From Microvirga alba (GTDB lineage: Bacteria > Pseudomonadota > Alphaproteobacteria > Rhizobiales > Beijerinckiaceae): 64,000 nucleotides of DNA. Numbering within the stretch: the stretch's first letter is position 1; every line of letters begins with the position of its first letter. Positions 8,068 to 18,840 of this stretch are shown here, one piece after another. A program made the translations under genes and the position numbers. The notes beneath the pieces are model-generated. The model had not been told where the DNA came from, did no database searches, and was given only the letters and a program-made list of their open reading frames with translations. The stretch is from the NCBI RefSeq assembly GCF_015694465.1, contig NZ_JADQDO010000001.1, forward strand, positions 186,001 to 250,000, written 5' to 3'.

Positions 8068-8961
8068 ATGAAATCCAGTGCAATCGCATCCGCAGCCCTT
8101 CTGGCCGCCACGCTCTTCTCCGCGCCGCTCTACGCGCAGGAGATCAAGGTTCCGACGCAAACGGTCGATGCCGCCTTGCGCGCGAAACTGCCGAAGGAGA
8201 TTCTCGATGCGGGCGAGATCATCTCCGTCAACAATGGCTCTTTCCCTCCCTATGAGATCGTGACGGATACGCGCAGCCTGACCGGCGCGAGCGCGGATCT
8301 CGCTCACGCCATCGGTGAGGTGCTCGGCATCAAGATGCGCCATGAATCGGTCAGCGGTCTTTCGGGCATGCTTGCCGGCATCAAGTCCGGCCGTTACCAG
8401 ATGGGCATCGGCCCCACCGGCGATTTCCCGGATCGTCAGGCCGCGAACGACTTCGTCGATTTCGTGCAGGAATACGTCGTCTTCGCCGTGCAGAAGGGCA
8501 ACCCGAAGAACATCCAGAGCCTCGACGATACCTGCGGCGCGCGCATCGCCGTGATGTCGGGCGGTTCGGCGGAACGTGTCATCAAACAGCAGGCCGAGTC
8601 CTGCACCAAGGCCGGCAAGCCTGCGATCGAGGTTCAGTCCTTCGCCGATCAGCCCACCTCGATCCTCGCCGTGCGCTCGAAGCGCTCGGACGCGTTCTTC
8701 TCGTCGCAAGCGCCGCTGACCTATTTCATCCAGCAGTCCAACGGCGAGCTGGAACTGGCGGCGGTCGGCAAGAGCAATGGCTTCGAGGATCTTTTCCAGG
8801 GCACTGTCGTTCCAAAGGGCTCGGTCCTCGGCGAGGTGATCCTTGGGGCTTATCAGAAGCTGTTCGCCAACGGCACCTATGCGGCGATCATGAAGAAGTG
8901 GGGCCTTGAGAACAACATGCTCAAGGCGCCGGGCATCAACCTCGCCGGTAAGAAGCAGTGA
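8068..8961 (+). CDS. amino acid ABC importer binding protein (family 3)
   Basis: Periplasmic binding protein of 297 aa with a signal peptide (MKSSAIASAALLAATLFSAPLYA) and a family 3 solute-binding domain. Visible segments are NNGSFPPYEIV, SGLLSGMLAGIKSGRYQMG-like and a C-terminal YAAIMKKWGLENN that is very typical of polar amino acid receptors. It opens the three-gene transport part of the operon and overlaps the permease start by four bases (GTGA). The ligand is presumably an amino acid or derivative related to the amidase upstream. Confidence 0.92.
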   Translation: MKSSAIASAALLAATLFSAPLYAQEIKVPTQTVDAALRAKLPKEILDAGEIISVNNGSFPPYEIVTDTRSLTGASADLAHAIGEVLGIKMRHESVSGLSGMLAGIKSGRYQMGIGPTGDFPDRQAANDFVDFVQEYVVFAVQKGNPKNIQSLDDTCGARIAVMSGGSAERVIKQQAESCTKAGKPAIEVQSFADQPTSILAVRSKRSDAFFSSQAPLTYFIQQSNGELELAAVGKSNGFEDLFQGTVVPKGSVLGEVILGAYQKLFANGTYAAIMKKWGLENNMLKAPGINLAGKKQ

Positions 8962-9941
8962 CGTCGCCCGCCATCAACCCGGCGCTTTCGCCGAAGGACG
9001 ACGTCACGGAGCTCGCGCTCCGTGACGTCGCTCATGCCCGCCAGCCGATCAATTATGGCCGCTGGCTGATGTGGGCGTTTACGCTCGCCATCACGCTCAA
9101 GTTCGGTTGGATCGTCGCCAACAACAAGAATTTCGAATGGCATGTCGTCGGGCAATGGTTCACGGCGGACTCGATTCTTCGCGGCCTGTCGGTGAGCCTC
9201 GGCCTGACGGTGGTCGCCATGATCATCGGCGTGGTGATCGGGCTGCTTCTGGCCGTCGCACGTATGTCGGACAGCAAGCTGCTGGTGATGCTGTCGAGCC
9301 TTTATATCTGGTTCTTCCGTGGCACACCGCTGCTGGTTCAGCTGATCTTCTGGTACAATCTCTCGACCTTGTTCCCTCAGATCTCGGTGGGAATTCCCTT
9401 CGGTCCCGATTTGGTCAGCTGGAAAACAAACGACCTCATTACGCCATTGACGGCTGCCATTGCCGGTCTGGCCCTGAACGAGGCGGCCTACATGGCCGAG
9501 ATCATTCGCGGCGGCTTGCTTTCGGTCGATTCCGGGCAGGTCGAGACGACTCAGGCCTTTGGCATGACGCGCGCCCGCGCCCTGCGTCGCATCATCATTC
9601 CGCAAGCCATGCGGTCGATCATTCCGCCCACGGGCAACCAGCTCATCAGCATGATCAAGGCCACGTCGCTGGTCAGCGTCATCGCCATGGGCGATCTGCT
9701 CTATTCGGTGCAGGCGGTCTATAACCGGACCTTCGAGATCATCCCACTCTTGATGGTGGCGGTTCTCTGGTACCTGTTGGTGACCTCGATCCTCAACGTC
9801 GGACAATCCGCGATCGAGCGCTACTATTCTCGCGGCGAGAAGGGATCGACTGCGGCGGCGAAAGCGCCGCGCGCCAAGGACGCCGCCGAAACCGCGACGG
9901 ACATTCGCGACGGCTCGATCAATATGGGGGATGCGCGATGA
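8958..9941 (+). CDS. amino acid ABC importer permease (HisMQ type)
   Basis: Inner-membrane permease of 327 aa, longer than the usual 220-250 aa because of a roughly 80-residue N-terminal part. That part may hold an additional membrane segment before the core ([20 protein letters not shown]). The EAA loop is seen in [25 protein letters not shown]. The start is a GTG at 8958 that overlaps the previous stop by four bases, and the stop overlaps the ATPase start by four bases, so all three transport genes are translationally coupled. A single permease gene implies a homodimer. Confidence 0.92.
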   Translation: MTSPAINPALSPKDDVTELALRDVAHARQPINYGRWLMWAFTLAITLKFGWIVANNKNFEWHVVGQWFTADSILRGLSVSLGLTVVAMIIGVVIGLLLAVARMSDSKLLVMLSSLYIWFFRGTPLLVQLIFWYNLSTLFPQISVGIPFGPDLVSWKTNDLITPLTAAIAGLALNEAAYMAEIIRGGLLSVDSGQVETTQAFGMTRARALRRIIIPQAMRSIIPPTGNQLISMIKATSLVSVIAMGDLLYSVQAVYNRTFEIIPLLMVAVLWYLLVTSILNVGQSAIERYYSRGEKGSTAAAKAPRAKDAAETATDIRDGSINMGDAR

Positions 9942-10735
9942 ACGCAAAAACCTTGCCCGAAGCCGTTGTGACGTCTCGGCCGCTGGTCAGAGCGCGCAAC
10001 GTGCACAAATCGTTCGCTGACGTCGAGGTCCTGAAAGGCATCGATCTTGATGTGATGCCCGGCGAAACCGTCGTGATCCTCGGCCCCTCCGGCTCTGGCA
10101 AATCAACCTTCTTGCGATGCATCAACCATCTCGAAGCAATGAATCGCGGCTCGATCGAGGTTGGTGGAGAGCAGATCGGGTACGAATTGCGCGGCAACCA
10201 CCTTCACAAGCTGTCGCCGCGCGCAATTGCCCGGCAGCGTCGGCAGATCGGAATGGTGTTCCAGCAGTTCAACCTGTATCCGCATCTGACGGTTCTGCAG
10301 AACATCATCGAAGCGCCGATCGGCATTCACGGTGAGAGCCGGCAAGAGGCGGAGAAGTATGCGTTGGCTCTGCTGCAACGCGTCGGTCTCACCGAAAAGG
10401 CCGACGCTTACCCGCGGCAATTGTCCGGCGGGCAGCAGCAGCGCGTCGCGATTGCCCGCGCGCTGGCGATCAAGCCCAAGCTGATGCTGTTCGATGAGCC
10501 CACCTCCGCGCTCGATCCCGAGCTTGTCGGCGAAGTGCTCGCGACCATGAAGGACCTGGCGGAGCAGGGGCTGACGATGATCGTCGTCACCCACGAAATC
10601 GGCTTTGCCAAGGAGGCTGCGGACCGCGTGGTGTTCATGGATGGCGGATATGTCGTCGAGCAGGGCAAGCCGGAAGATATTCTGGTGAACCCGCAACATC
10701 CGCGCACACGCGCGTTCCTGAGCCGGGTCATCTAG
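9938..10735 (+). CDS. amino acid ABC importer ATPase (GlnQ/HisP type)
   Basis: Cytosolic ATPase of 265 aa driving the importer. Motifs are intact: Walker [11 protein letters not shown]-loop [15 protein letters not shown], signature [15 protein letters not shown], Walker [14 protein letters not shown], and switch histidine in [28 protein letters not shown] is characteristic of the polar amino acid subfamily. It is the last gene of the operon and is followed within 35 bp by a strong terminator. Confidence 0.95.
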   Translation: MNAKTLPEAVVTSRPLVRARNVHKSFADVEVLKGIDLDVMPGETVVILGPSGSGKSTFLRCINHLEAMNRGSIEVGGEQIGYELRGNHLHKLSPRAIARQRRQIGMVFQQFNLYPHLTVLQNIIEAPIGIHGESRQEAEKYALALLQRVGLTEKADAYPRQLSGGQQQRVAIARALAIKPKLMLFDEPTSALDPELVGEVLATMKDLAEQGLTMIVVTHEIGFAKEAADRVVFMDGGYVVEQGKPEDILVNPQHPRTRAFLSRVI

Positions 10736-10765
10736 GGCCCGACCCCGAACGCCAATTTGCTTTAC

Positions 10766-10810
10766 GCAGCCGACCGCCAGATCGCTCTGGCGGCCGGCTG
10801 CTGTCGTTTT
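10766..10810 (+). terminator. intrinsic terminator of amino acid transport operon
   Basis: A 15-bp stem with one mismatch (arms 10766-10780 and 10787-10801, six-base loop) is followed by TGTCGTTTT. It lies 30 bp after the ATPase stop. Confidence 0.75.
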
Positions 10811-11024
10811 CGCAATACTCGGAAGAGCGTTTGCATCGCCTCGCCATCCTCGTACACTGCCAGTGAAGCGTGGGAGGCAGAGCCCATGGCAGAGTCGGTC
10901 GTTGCTGCACGCCAATCTCTAACGCGAGTGTTCACCATTCTGCGTTACGGTGTTTCGCGCGCCTTTGTCGGGTTTGGACCGGCTCACACAAGCGCCATCG
11001 GAAACATCAGCTGGAGGTAGGCCC

Positions 11025-12074
11025 CTGACCCGTCCAGCATCTTCAAAATCCCGTCCCGACCGGGCTCCGGTGATCGTTGACCTCGCCCTGCAGGGTGGAG
11101 GCGCCCATGGGGCGTTCACATGGGGCGTGCTCGACCGTTTGCTTGACGAGCCCTGGCTTACGATCGAGGGTATCTCGGGCACATCGGCCGGCGCCATGAA
11201 CGCGGCGGTGATGGCGGATGGATATACGGAGGGGGGCGTCGCCGGGGCCAAGGCGGCGCTCGAGCGTTTCTGGCGGCGCGTTTCCGATGCAGCCCTTCTC
11301 AGCCCTTTCCGACGTGGCCCGCTTGATATCCTGATGGGCCGCTGGACGCTCGACACGTCCCCGGTCTTCATTGCGTTCGACCTGATGGCGCGGATCTTCT
11401 CGCCTTACGATCTCAACCCGCAGGGCACCAATCCGCTGCGCGAGATTCTTGCCGAGAGTATCGATTTCAAGCGCCTGAGGAAGTCGCGCATCCGGCTTTA
11501 TGTCACCGCGACCAATGTGCGGACCGGGGAGGGGCGGGTGTTTCGGCACGACGAACTTTCGCCTGAAGTGCTGCTTGCATCCGCCTGCCTTCCAACCTTG
11601 TTTCAGGCCATCGAGATCGATGGCGAGGCTTATTGGGATGGCGGGTACACGGGCAATCCGACGATCTCGCCGCTGATACGGGAATGCACTTCAGGCGACA
11701 CGGTTCTGGTGCAGATCAATCCCGTCGAACGATCGGGCACGCCACGGACGGCGCGCGAGATTCTGAATCGACTCAACGAAGTGTCATTCAATGCCTGCCT
11801 GTTGAAGGAATTGCGGATGATCGCCCTTCTGCGGCAGGCCGCCAATCACGGCGACCGGGAATGCGATCGATGGGCGCGGATGCGCATCCACCGCATCGAG
11901 AGCGACGCCATGACGGAACTCGGGTACTCATCCAAGCTCAACGCCGAATGGGAGTTTCTGACGAAATTGCGCGATGAAGGTCGCCGCGCGGCAGAGGCGT
12001 TTCTCGCATCACATGCGGATGATCTCGGTCAGCGTTCCTCGCTCGATCTCGACGCTTATCTCAAACTGGTGTGA
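11025..12074 (+). CDS. patatin-like phospholipase
   Basis: Serine lipid acyl hydrolase (about 349 aa) with a Ser-Asp dyad. Seen are the oxyanion hole GGGAHGAF, the nucleophile elbow GTSAGAMNA and the aspartate motif DGGYTGNP, in the order and spacing of bacterial patatins. The start is uncertain. The frame opens at a GTG at 10950 without a ribosome binding site, while a CTG at 11025 stands five bases after CTGGAGGTAG and gives a protein beginning just before the patatin domain; I chose the CTG. A GTG at 11070 is a third option but is too close to the domain. It is monocistronic between two catabolic operons. Confidence 0.85.
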   Translation: MTRPASSKSRPDRAPVIVDLALQGGGAHGAFTWGVLDRLLDEPWLTIEGISGTSAGAMNAAVMADGYTEGGVAGAKAALERFWRRVSDAALLSPFRRGPLDILMGRWTLDTSPVFIAFDLMARIFSPYDLNPQGTNPLREILAESIDFKRLRKSRIRLYVTATNVRTGEGRVFRHDELSPEVLLASACLPTLFQAIEIDGEAYWDGGYTGNPTISPLIRECTSGDTVLVQINPVERSGTPRTAREILNRLNEVSFNACLLKELRMIALLRQAANHGDRECDRWARMRIHRIESDAMTELGYSSKLNAEWEFLTKLRDEGRRAAEAFLASHADDLGQRSSLDLDAYLKLV

Positions 12075-12180
12075 AGGCGGAACACGGCCGCCATCTCACT
12101 GCGTCGGGTCCTCCGGTCTTGTCATCGATCCTATTGACGCAAAGGCATATCTCTCGCACTATGACATAACTAGAGGGCAC

Positions 12181-12198
12181 AATCCATAAATATGGAAT
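12181..12198. promoter_or_regulatory. inverted repeat upstream of peptide-type transporter operon
   Basis: TCCATA-AA-TATGGA is a perfect small palindrome within AATCC-N8-GGAAT, directly before the ribosome binding site of the gene at 12212. The half sites AATCC/GGAAT recur at 20173-20190 between the IclR gene and its divergent neighbour. Both may therefore be IclR sites (inferred). Confidence 0.4.
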
Positions 12199-12211
12199 AG
12201 GGGAGTCGAAA

Positions 12212-13738
12212 ATGAAGCTTTTGGCAGGTGCGTTACTGTCGGGTGTCATGGCGCTTGGGGCCGGCTCGGCGTTGGCTCAACAAACGGGAGGGATCGTCAA
12301 CGTGGCCACCATCGGTGAGCCGCCGACTTTGGATCCCATGGTCTCGACCGCCGATCTCGTCGGCATCGTGACGCAGCATTTCTTCGAGACCCTGTTCACC
12401 TTCGACAAGGATTGGAACGTCACGCCGTTGCTGGCGGAGAGCCTTCCGGAAATCACGGACGGCGGCAAGGTCTACACCATCAAACTGCGCTCCGGCGTTA
12501 CTTTCCATGACGGATCGGCGATGACGGCCGATGACGTCGTGGCATCGCTCAAGCGCTGGATGGACCTGGCCTCGCGCGGCAAGCAGACCGCCGGCAACAT
12601 CGACAAGGTGGAAGTCGTCGATCCCTCCACCGTTCGCATCGTCCTGAAATCGCCTTACGCGCCCCTGTTGGCGCTGCTGGCCTTCAATAATTCTGCGGCT
12701 GTCATCATGCCTGCGGGTAAGATGGCCAATCCGCTGACCGAGCCGGTCGGCACGGGGCCGTACAAGCTGAAGGAACGCAAGCCCGATCAGTATATCCAGC
12801 TCGTGCGGTATGACGGCTACAAGCCGCGCAGCGGCGACGCTAACGGGTACGGCGGCGCACGCAAGCCGCTCCTGGACGAAGTTCGCTTCGTGCCAGTTCC
12901 CGATCCGAACACGCGCATCGAAGGCGCGATCTCGGGCCAGTTCGACTATGTGGATTCCCTGCCGGTCGAATCCTACGATCGCATCAAGAACCTGCAGACC
13001 ACGAAGCCGGTTCTGCTTAAACCCTTCGGCTGGCCGGTCTTCGTCATGAACACGAAGCAGGGCGTGATGGCGAACATCGACTCGCGCATGGCGGTGCGAA
13101 TGGCGCTGAGTATGGAAGACATGCTGGCTGCCGCTTTCGGCAGCAAGGAGTTCTATTCGCTCGACGGTGCCATGTATCCGAAGGGCTATGTGTGGCACTC
13201 CGAGGCCGGAACGGAAGGAAAGTATAACGTCGCCGATCCCGACAAGGCCAAAGCGCTTCTGAAAAAGGCGAACTACGACGGCAAGCCGGTGCGCATCCTC
13301 ACGAGCCGCCAGTATGAATTCCACTACAAGATGGCGCAGGTCGCGGCGGAATATCTCAAGCAGGCGGGCTTCTCGGTCGACATGCAGGTGGTCGATTGGG
13401 CTACGCTGACGCAACGCCGCGCCGATGCGGCTCTGTGGGACATCTACATCACCCACAGCCCGTTCCTGCCGGAGCCCGCGCTGATCGGTCAGCTCTCTGA
13501 GAGCTCGCCCGGCTGGTGGTCGACGCCCGCCCGTAAGCAGGCTGTCGATGCGTTCAACACCGAGAGCGATCCGAAGAAGCGGCCCGCGTTGTGGGCCGAG
13601 GTTCAGAAAGTCATGTATGTCGAGACGCCGAGCATCAAGATCGGCGACTTCAATGCCCTCTCGGCGCAGTCGCCCAAGCTCGACGGTGTGGTGCCTGCTC
13701 CGTGGCCCTACTTCTGGAACGTATCAGTCAAGAAGTAA
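12212..13738 (+). CDS. peptide/nickel-type ABC importer binding protein (family 5)
   Basis: Periplasmic receptor of 508 aa with a signal peptide (MKLLAGALLSGVMALGAGSALAQ) and a full-length family 5 domain: VATIGEPPTLDPM, YTIKLRSGVTFHDGS, PVGTGPYKL. The ribosome binding site GGGGAG precedes the ATG well. It heads an operon of five transporter genes plus an amidohydrolase and a RidA protein. Family 5 receptors bind peptides but also glycosides, opines and amino-sugar conjugates. The co-encoded amidohydrolase and PLP enzyme argue for an N-acylated or amino-acid/sugar conjugate. Confidence 0.93.
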   Translation: MKLLAGALLSGVMALGAGSALAQQTGGIVNVATIGEPPTLDPMVSTADLVGIVTQHFFETLFTFDKDWNVTPLLAESLPEITDGGKVYTIKLRSGVTFHDGSAMTADDVVASLKRWMDLASRGKQTAGNIDKVEVVDPSTVRIVLKSPYAPLLALLAFNNSAAVIMPAGKMANPLTEPVGTGPYKLKERKPDQYIQLVRYDGYKPRSGDANGYGGARKPLLDEVRFVPVPDPNTRIEGAISGQFDYVDSLPVESYDRIKNLQTTKPVLLKPFGWPVFVMNTKQGVMANIDSRMAVRMALSMEDMLAAAFGSKEFYSLDGAMYPKGYVWHSEAGTEGKYNVADPDKAKALLKKANYDGKPVRILTSRQYEFHYKMAQVAAEYLKQAGFSVDMQVVDWATLTQRRADAALWDIYITHSPFLPEPALIGQLSESSPGWWSTPARKQAVDAFNTESDPKKRPALWAEVQKVMYVETPSIKIGDFNALSAQSPKLDGVVPAPWPYFWNVSVKK

Positions 13739-13755
13739 CCTCGAACGCTTCCTAT

Positions 13756-13783
13756 CGAAGGGCGTCATTCGTGGCGCCCTTCG
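13756..13783. promoter_or_regulatory. intercistronic stem-loop between receptor and permease genes
   Basis: A perfect 9-bp inverted repeat (CGAAGGGCG / CGCCCTTCG, ten-base loop) lies 18 bp after the receptor stop. No T-run follows. It has the same position relative to a receptor gene as the hairpin at 1491-1516, which suits differential expression of receptor and permeases. Confidence 0.6.
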
Positions 13784-13812
13784 CCGCCCCTCAAGGATTA
13801 AGTCAGAAACGT

Positions 13813-14754
13813 ATGGGCCGCTACGTCTTCCAACGTCTGCTCGGCATGCTTGCCGTGATGTTCGTGGTCGTGACGATCGTGTTCATCATCGTGCGCATCG
13901 CACCCGGTGATCCGGCCGCCGTCATGCTCGGGCCCGATGCGACCGCACAGGACGTCGCGTCCTTGCGTACCCGTCTCGGCCTCGACCGGCCGATCATCAT
14001 TCAATACGGCATCTTCTTCGGGCAATTGCTGCAGGGCGATCTCGGCGAATCCATCTTCCTCAACCGGCCCGTTCTGACCGCGCTCGCGGAGCGCGCCGAG
14101 CCGACCTTCTTCCTCACCCTGTTCTCGATTCTCATTGCCGGAATCATTGCCATCCCCGTCGGGATCATGTCCGCCTATTGGCGCGGCTCGCTCTTCGATC
14201 AGGGGGCGACGACACTTGCCATGCTCGCGGCGTCCATTCCGAGTTTCTGGCTCGGCCTCATCCTCATCCAGATTCTCGCGGTGCGATGGGGCGTGTTTCC
14301 TGTTTCCGGCTATGGCGGCCCTGGTGCGAGCCTCCTGACCCGTCTGTCTCATTTGATACTGCCCGCGATCTCGCTCGGCGTGGTGTCGTCGGCCCTGATC
14401 CTGCGCTTCACGCGAGCGAGCATGCTCGACGTGCTCAATGACGACTACGTCCGCACGGCTCGCTCGAAAGGCATGAGCGAGTTTCGCGTGATCATGAAAC
14501 ACGCCTTCAAGAACGCGCTCATTCCGGTCCTGACGGTTGTCGGCATCACAGCGGCGCTGCTCGTTTCGGGCGCAGTCGTCACGGAGACGGTGTTCGGCTT
14601 GCCCGGCGTCGGCAGCCTTGTCGTCTCGGCGGTGCTGCGGCGCGATTACCCGGTCATTCAAGGGGCGCTTCTCATCATCGCCGCGCTCTATGTGCTCATC
14701 AACTTCCTGATCGACATGCTCTATCTGCTCGTCGACCCCCGGGTGCGCTACTGA
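13813..14754 (+). CDS. peptide-type ABC importer permease, DppB-like
   Basis: Inner-membrane permease of 313 aa. The N-terminus MGRYVFQRLLGMLAVMFVVVTIVFIIVRIAPGDPA-type sequence (first helix followed by the RxxPGDP motif) defines DppB/OppB proteins and fixes the start at 13813. The EAA loop is VRTARSKGMSEFRVIMKHAFKNA. The C-terminus overlaps the next permease by one base (TGATG). Confidence 0.94.
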   Translation: MGRYVFQRLLGMLAVMFVVVTIVFIIVRIAPGDPAAVMLGPDATAQDVASLRTRLGLDRPIIIQYGIFFGQLLQGDLGESIFLNRPVLTALAERAEPTFFLTLFSILIAGIIAIPVGIMSAYWRGSLFDQGATTLAMLAASIPSFWLGLILIQILAVRWGVFPVSGYGGPGASLLTRLSHLILPAISLGVVSSALILRFTRASMLDVLNDDYVRTARSKGMSEFRVIMKHAFKNALIPVLTVVGITAALLVSGAVVTETVFGLPGVGSLVVSAVLRRDYPVIQGALLIIAALYVLINFLIDMLYLLVDPRVRY

Positions 14755-15620
14755 TGGCCGCCGCTGTATCTTCTCCCGCGCCGACGCCGGTCAATTTCAT
14801 CTTACGGCTTGTCAGCCGGAAGACGGTTTTGATCGGCATTCTTGCCCTGTTCGCTGTCGCGTTCGTGGCAATCCTCGCGCCTGTTCTGGCCCCGTATGCG
14901 CCAAACAAGCTCTCCGTCGTTAATCGCCTGAAGCCGCCGAGTGCGACGTTCTGGTTTGGGACCGACGAATTCGGTCGTGACGTATTCAGCCGCACCATCT
15001 ACGCGGGCCGTCTTTCGCTGCTCGTGGGCATCTCGGTCGTGACCTTCGCCGCGATCTTCGGTATCGCGCTCGGCCTCGTTGCGGGCTTTTTCAAGCGCCT
15101 CGATACGCCGATTGCCCGCATCATCGATGCGATGATGGCGTTTCCCGATATTCTGCTCGCGATCGCGCTTGTCGCGGCGCTCGGGCCGTCGCTGCTCACC
15201 GTCATCGTTGCGCTCGGCATCGTCTATACGCCGCGCCTTGCCCGCATCGTGCGCGCCTCGACCCTCGTCATTCGCGAGTTGCCCTATGTGGAAGCCGCGC
15301 GAGCGCTCGGCGTTCCGACTTGGCGGATCATGACGCGGCACGTTCTGCGCAATCTCGTGTCGCCGATCCTCGTCCAGGGAACTTTCATTTTCGCCTACGC
15401 CATGCTGGCGGAAGCGGGGCTGTCGTTCCTCGGCCTTGGCGTGAGCCCCGAAATTCCGACATGGGGAACGATGATCGCGGCAGGCCGCCAGTATATCGGC
15501 CAAGCCGACTGGATGACGCTGTTTCCCGGAATCGCGATCGTGGTGTCCGTTTTGTCGCTCCAGATGGTGGGCGACGGATTCCGCGATCTGCTCGACCCGC
15601 GCCTCAGAAAGGATCTCTAA
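14754..15620 (+). CDS. peptide-type ABC importer permease, DppC-like
   Basis: Second permease of the importer, 288 aa. After an N-terminal helix comes the family motif GTDEFGRDVFSRTIYAGR, and later the EAA loop (VEAARALGVPTWRIMTRHVL) and the end motif LGDGFRDLLDPRLR-like. Translation is coupled to DppB by a one-base overlap. The next gene starts four bases after its stop. Confidence 0.94.
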   Translation: MAAAVSSPAPTPVNFILRLVSRKTVLIGILALFAVAFVAILAPVLAPYAPNKLSVVNRLKPPSATFWFGTDEFGRDVFSRTIYAGRLSLLVGISVVTFAAIFGIALGLVAGFFKRLDTPIARIIDAMMAFPDILLAIALVAALGPSLLTVIVALGIVYTPRLARIVRASTLVIRELPYVEAARALGVPTWRIMTRHVLRNLVSPILVQGTFIFAYAMLAEAGLSFLGLGVSPEIPTWGTMIAAGRQYIGQADWMTLFPGIAIVVSVLSLQMVGDGFRDLLDPRLRKDL

Positions 15621-15623
15621 CCC

Positions 15624-16843
15624 ATGACTTCCGCAGAAACGGGAAGGCCCCTGCTGCTCGCGGGCGTGAAGCCCGTCGCCTTCGGGACCGGCTCGCCTGA
15701 CACCAATGTCGATGTGCTAATCGGCGGCGACGGACTCGTTCAAGCCGTCGGGTCCTCCGTCGCAGCGCCGGAAGGCGCGCAGCGGATCGATTCCGCAGGC
15801 GCCTATGTCTCGCCCGGTTGGGTCGATCTTCACGCCCATGTCTGGCACGGGGGCACCGACATCTCGATCAGGCCGCAGGTGTGCGGAGTGGAGCGCGGAG
15901 TCACCACCATCGTCGATGCCGGGTCAGCCGGCGAGGCGAATTTTCATGGGTTCCGTGAATACATCATCGAGCCCGCGAAAGAGCGCATCAAAGCCTTCCT
16001 GAATATCGGCTCCATCGGTCTCGTGGCGTGCAATCGCGTGAGCGAATTGATCGACATGCGGTCCATCGACATCGATCGCACGATTGCGTGCGTGGAAGCG
16101 AACCGCGACGTCATCATCGGCATCAAGGTCCGCGCCAGCGGCGTCATTCTCGGCACCTGGGGCATCACGCCGGTCAAGATCGCCAAGAAGGTCGCCAAGA
16201 TCCTGAAGCTTCCGTTGATGGTGCATGTGGGCGAGCCGCCTCCGCTGTTCGATGAGGTGCTGGAGATCCTAGGTCCTGGGGATGTCATTACCCATTGCTT
16301 CAACGGCAAACCTGCCGGAAACATTCTGGAGGACGAAGATCTTTTCCTCCTGGCCGAGCGCTGCGCCAAGGATGGCGTGCGTCTCGATGTGGGTCATGGC
16401 GGCGCATCGTTCTCGTTTCGCGTTGCCGAGATCGCGATTCAGCGCGGGCTTCTGCCGTTCTCGATCTCGACGGATTTGCACAACCGATCCCTCGACAATC
16501 CGGTCTGGGACATGGGCACGACCATGTCGAAGCTTTTGTCGGTCGGAATGCCGTTTGAGGATGTCATCGAAGCGTCCACGCGTGCGCCGATGTCGGTGGT
16601 TGGATTGCCGACCGAAAATCTCCTGAAGACCGGAACGCGGGCCGAGTTCACCCTGTTCGATGTCAAGGACAGCGATCTCAAGATCCGTGATTCCATGGGG
16701 CACGAAGCGCATCTGAAAAAGATGATCACGCCGCGCTTCACGGTGCTCGGTTCGGAGGCGATCAAGGCGAGCCGCTACGAGTCGAAATACAAGGCCACGC
16801 TCGAGAGTTCGGCGTGCCCGCATTGCGGTTGGGCGGGAGCGCG

Positions 16844-16847
<4 letters not shown>
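15624..16847 (+). CDS. COG3964 amidohydrolase/deacetylase (EF_0837-like)
   Basis: Cytosolic metal-dependent hydrolase of 407 aa from the amidohydrolase superfamily. The metal site begins at WVDLHAHVWHGG; later come TIVDAGSAG, a central lysine strand (IIGIKVRASG), histidines in MVHVGEPP and ITHCFNGK, and the Asp/His strand ISTDLHNRS. These match the group often mislabelled dihydroorotase; characterised members hydrolyse esters or amides such as acetyl-(R)-mandelate. It is inserted between permease and ATPase genes of the importer and overlaps the ATPase start by four bases, so it very likely acts on the imported compound. A CPHCGW tail ends the protein. Confidence 0.88.
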
Positions 16848-17853
<1,006 letters not shown>

Positions 17854-17857
<4 letters not shown>

Positions 17858-18840
17858 GCAGCAACGATATTCTTCTCCAGGTCGAGGGCCTGACGAAGCA
17901 CTTTCCAACGAACAACGGCGTCGTGAAGGCGGTTGATGGCGTGAGCTTCGACGTCAAGCGCGGAACCATTGTTGGCCTCGTCGGCGAGTCCGGCTCCGGC
18001 AAGACGACGGCCGGACGCTGCACGCTGCGTCTGATCGAACCGAGCGCCGGGCGTCTCATGTTCGATGGCGTCGATCTGCGCACGCTCTCCGAGCGGGAGA
18101 TGCGCGTCTACCGGCGCCGTCTCCAGATCGTTTTTCAAGACCCGTATTCGAGTCTCAATCCGCGCCTGCGCGTCGAGGACATCATCGGCGAGGCCATCGA
18201 CACGCATGGGCTCGCGAAGGGCACTGCGCGGCGGGATCGTATCGCGGAGCTTCTTTCCCGCGTCGGCCTCAATCCGGATCATGCCCGGCGGTTTCCGCAC
18301 GAATTTTCCGGCGGTCAAAGGCAGCGCATCGGCATTGCGCGCGCTCTTGCGGTGGAGCCGGAATTCATTGTCGCGGATGAGCCCGTTTCGGCGCTCGACG
18401 TGTCGGTTCAGGCGCAGGTGCTCAACCTCATTCAGGACCTGCAACAGAGCTTTGGGCTGACCATGCTCTTCATCGCCCACGACCTGTCGGTGGTGGAATA
18501 TCTCTGCGATGAAGTTGTGGTGATGTATCTCGGCCGCGTCATGGAAAAGGGGCCGAGCCGCAGCATCTATGCCAAGCCGCGACATCCCTACACGCAGGCG
18601 CTTCTGTCCGCCGCGCCCATCCCCGACCCGAAGGCAAGCCGGCAGCGGGTGGTTCTGAAGGGGGACATTCCAAGTCCGATGAATCCGCCATCCGGCTGCG
18701 TGTTCCGAACGCGCTGCCCCTTCGCCATTGCCGAATGCGCGCAGGTCGTTCCCGCCTTCGACACTGTCGGCCCGGAACACCAAGTCGCCTGTATCCGTCA
18801 TGGCGATCCCGAAGTCATTTCCCAAGGACAACAATTGTGA
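17854..18840 (+). CDS. peptide-type ABC importer ATPase, DppF-like
   Basis: Second ATPase, 328 aa. Walker A GESGSGKTTAGRC, FQDPYSSLNPR, signature FSGGQRQRIGIARAL, Walker B FIVADEPVSALD and the C-terminal CVFRTRCPFAIAEC segment are all present. It is coupled to DppD by an ATGA overlap and to the RidA gene by a GTGA overlap. With the paired DppD it forms the heterodimeric motor. Confidence 0.95.

Noticed and set aside
12233..13456. 407-codon minus-strand frame antisense to the family 5 receptor
   Set aside because: Shadow of a convincing receptor gene with signal peptide.
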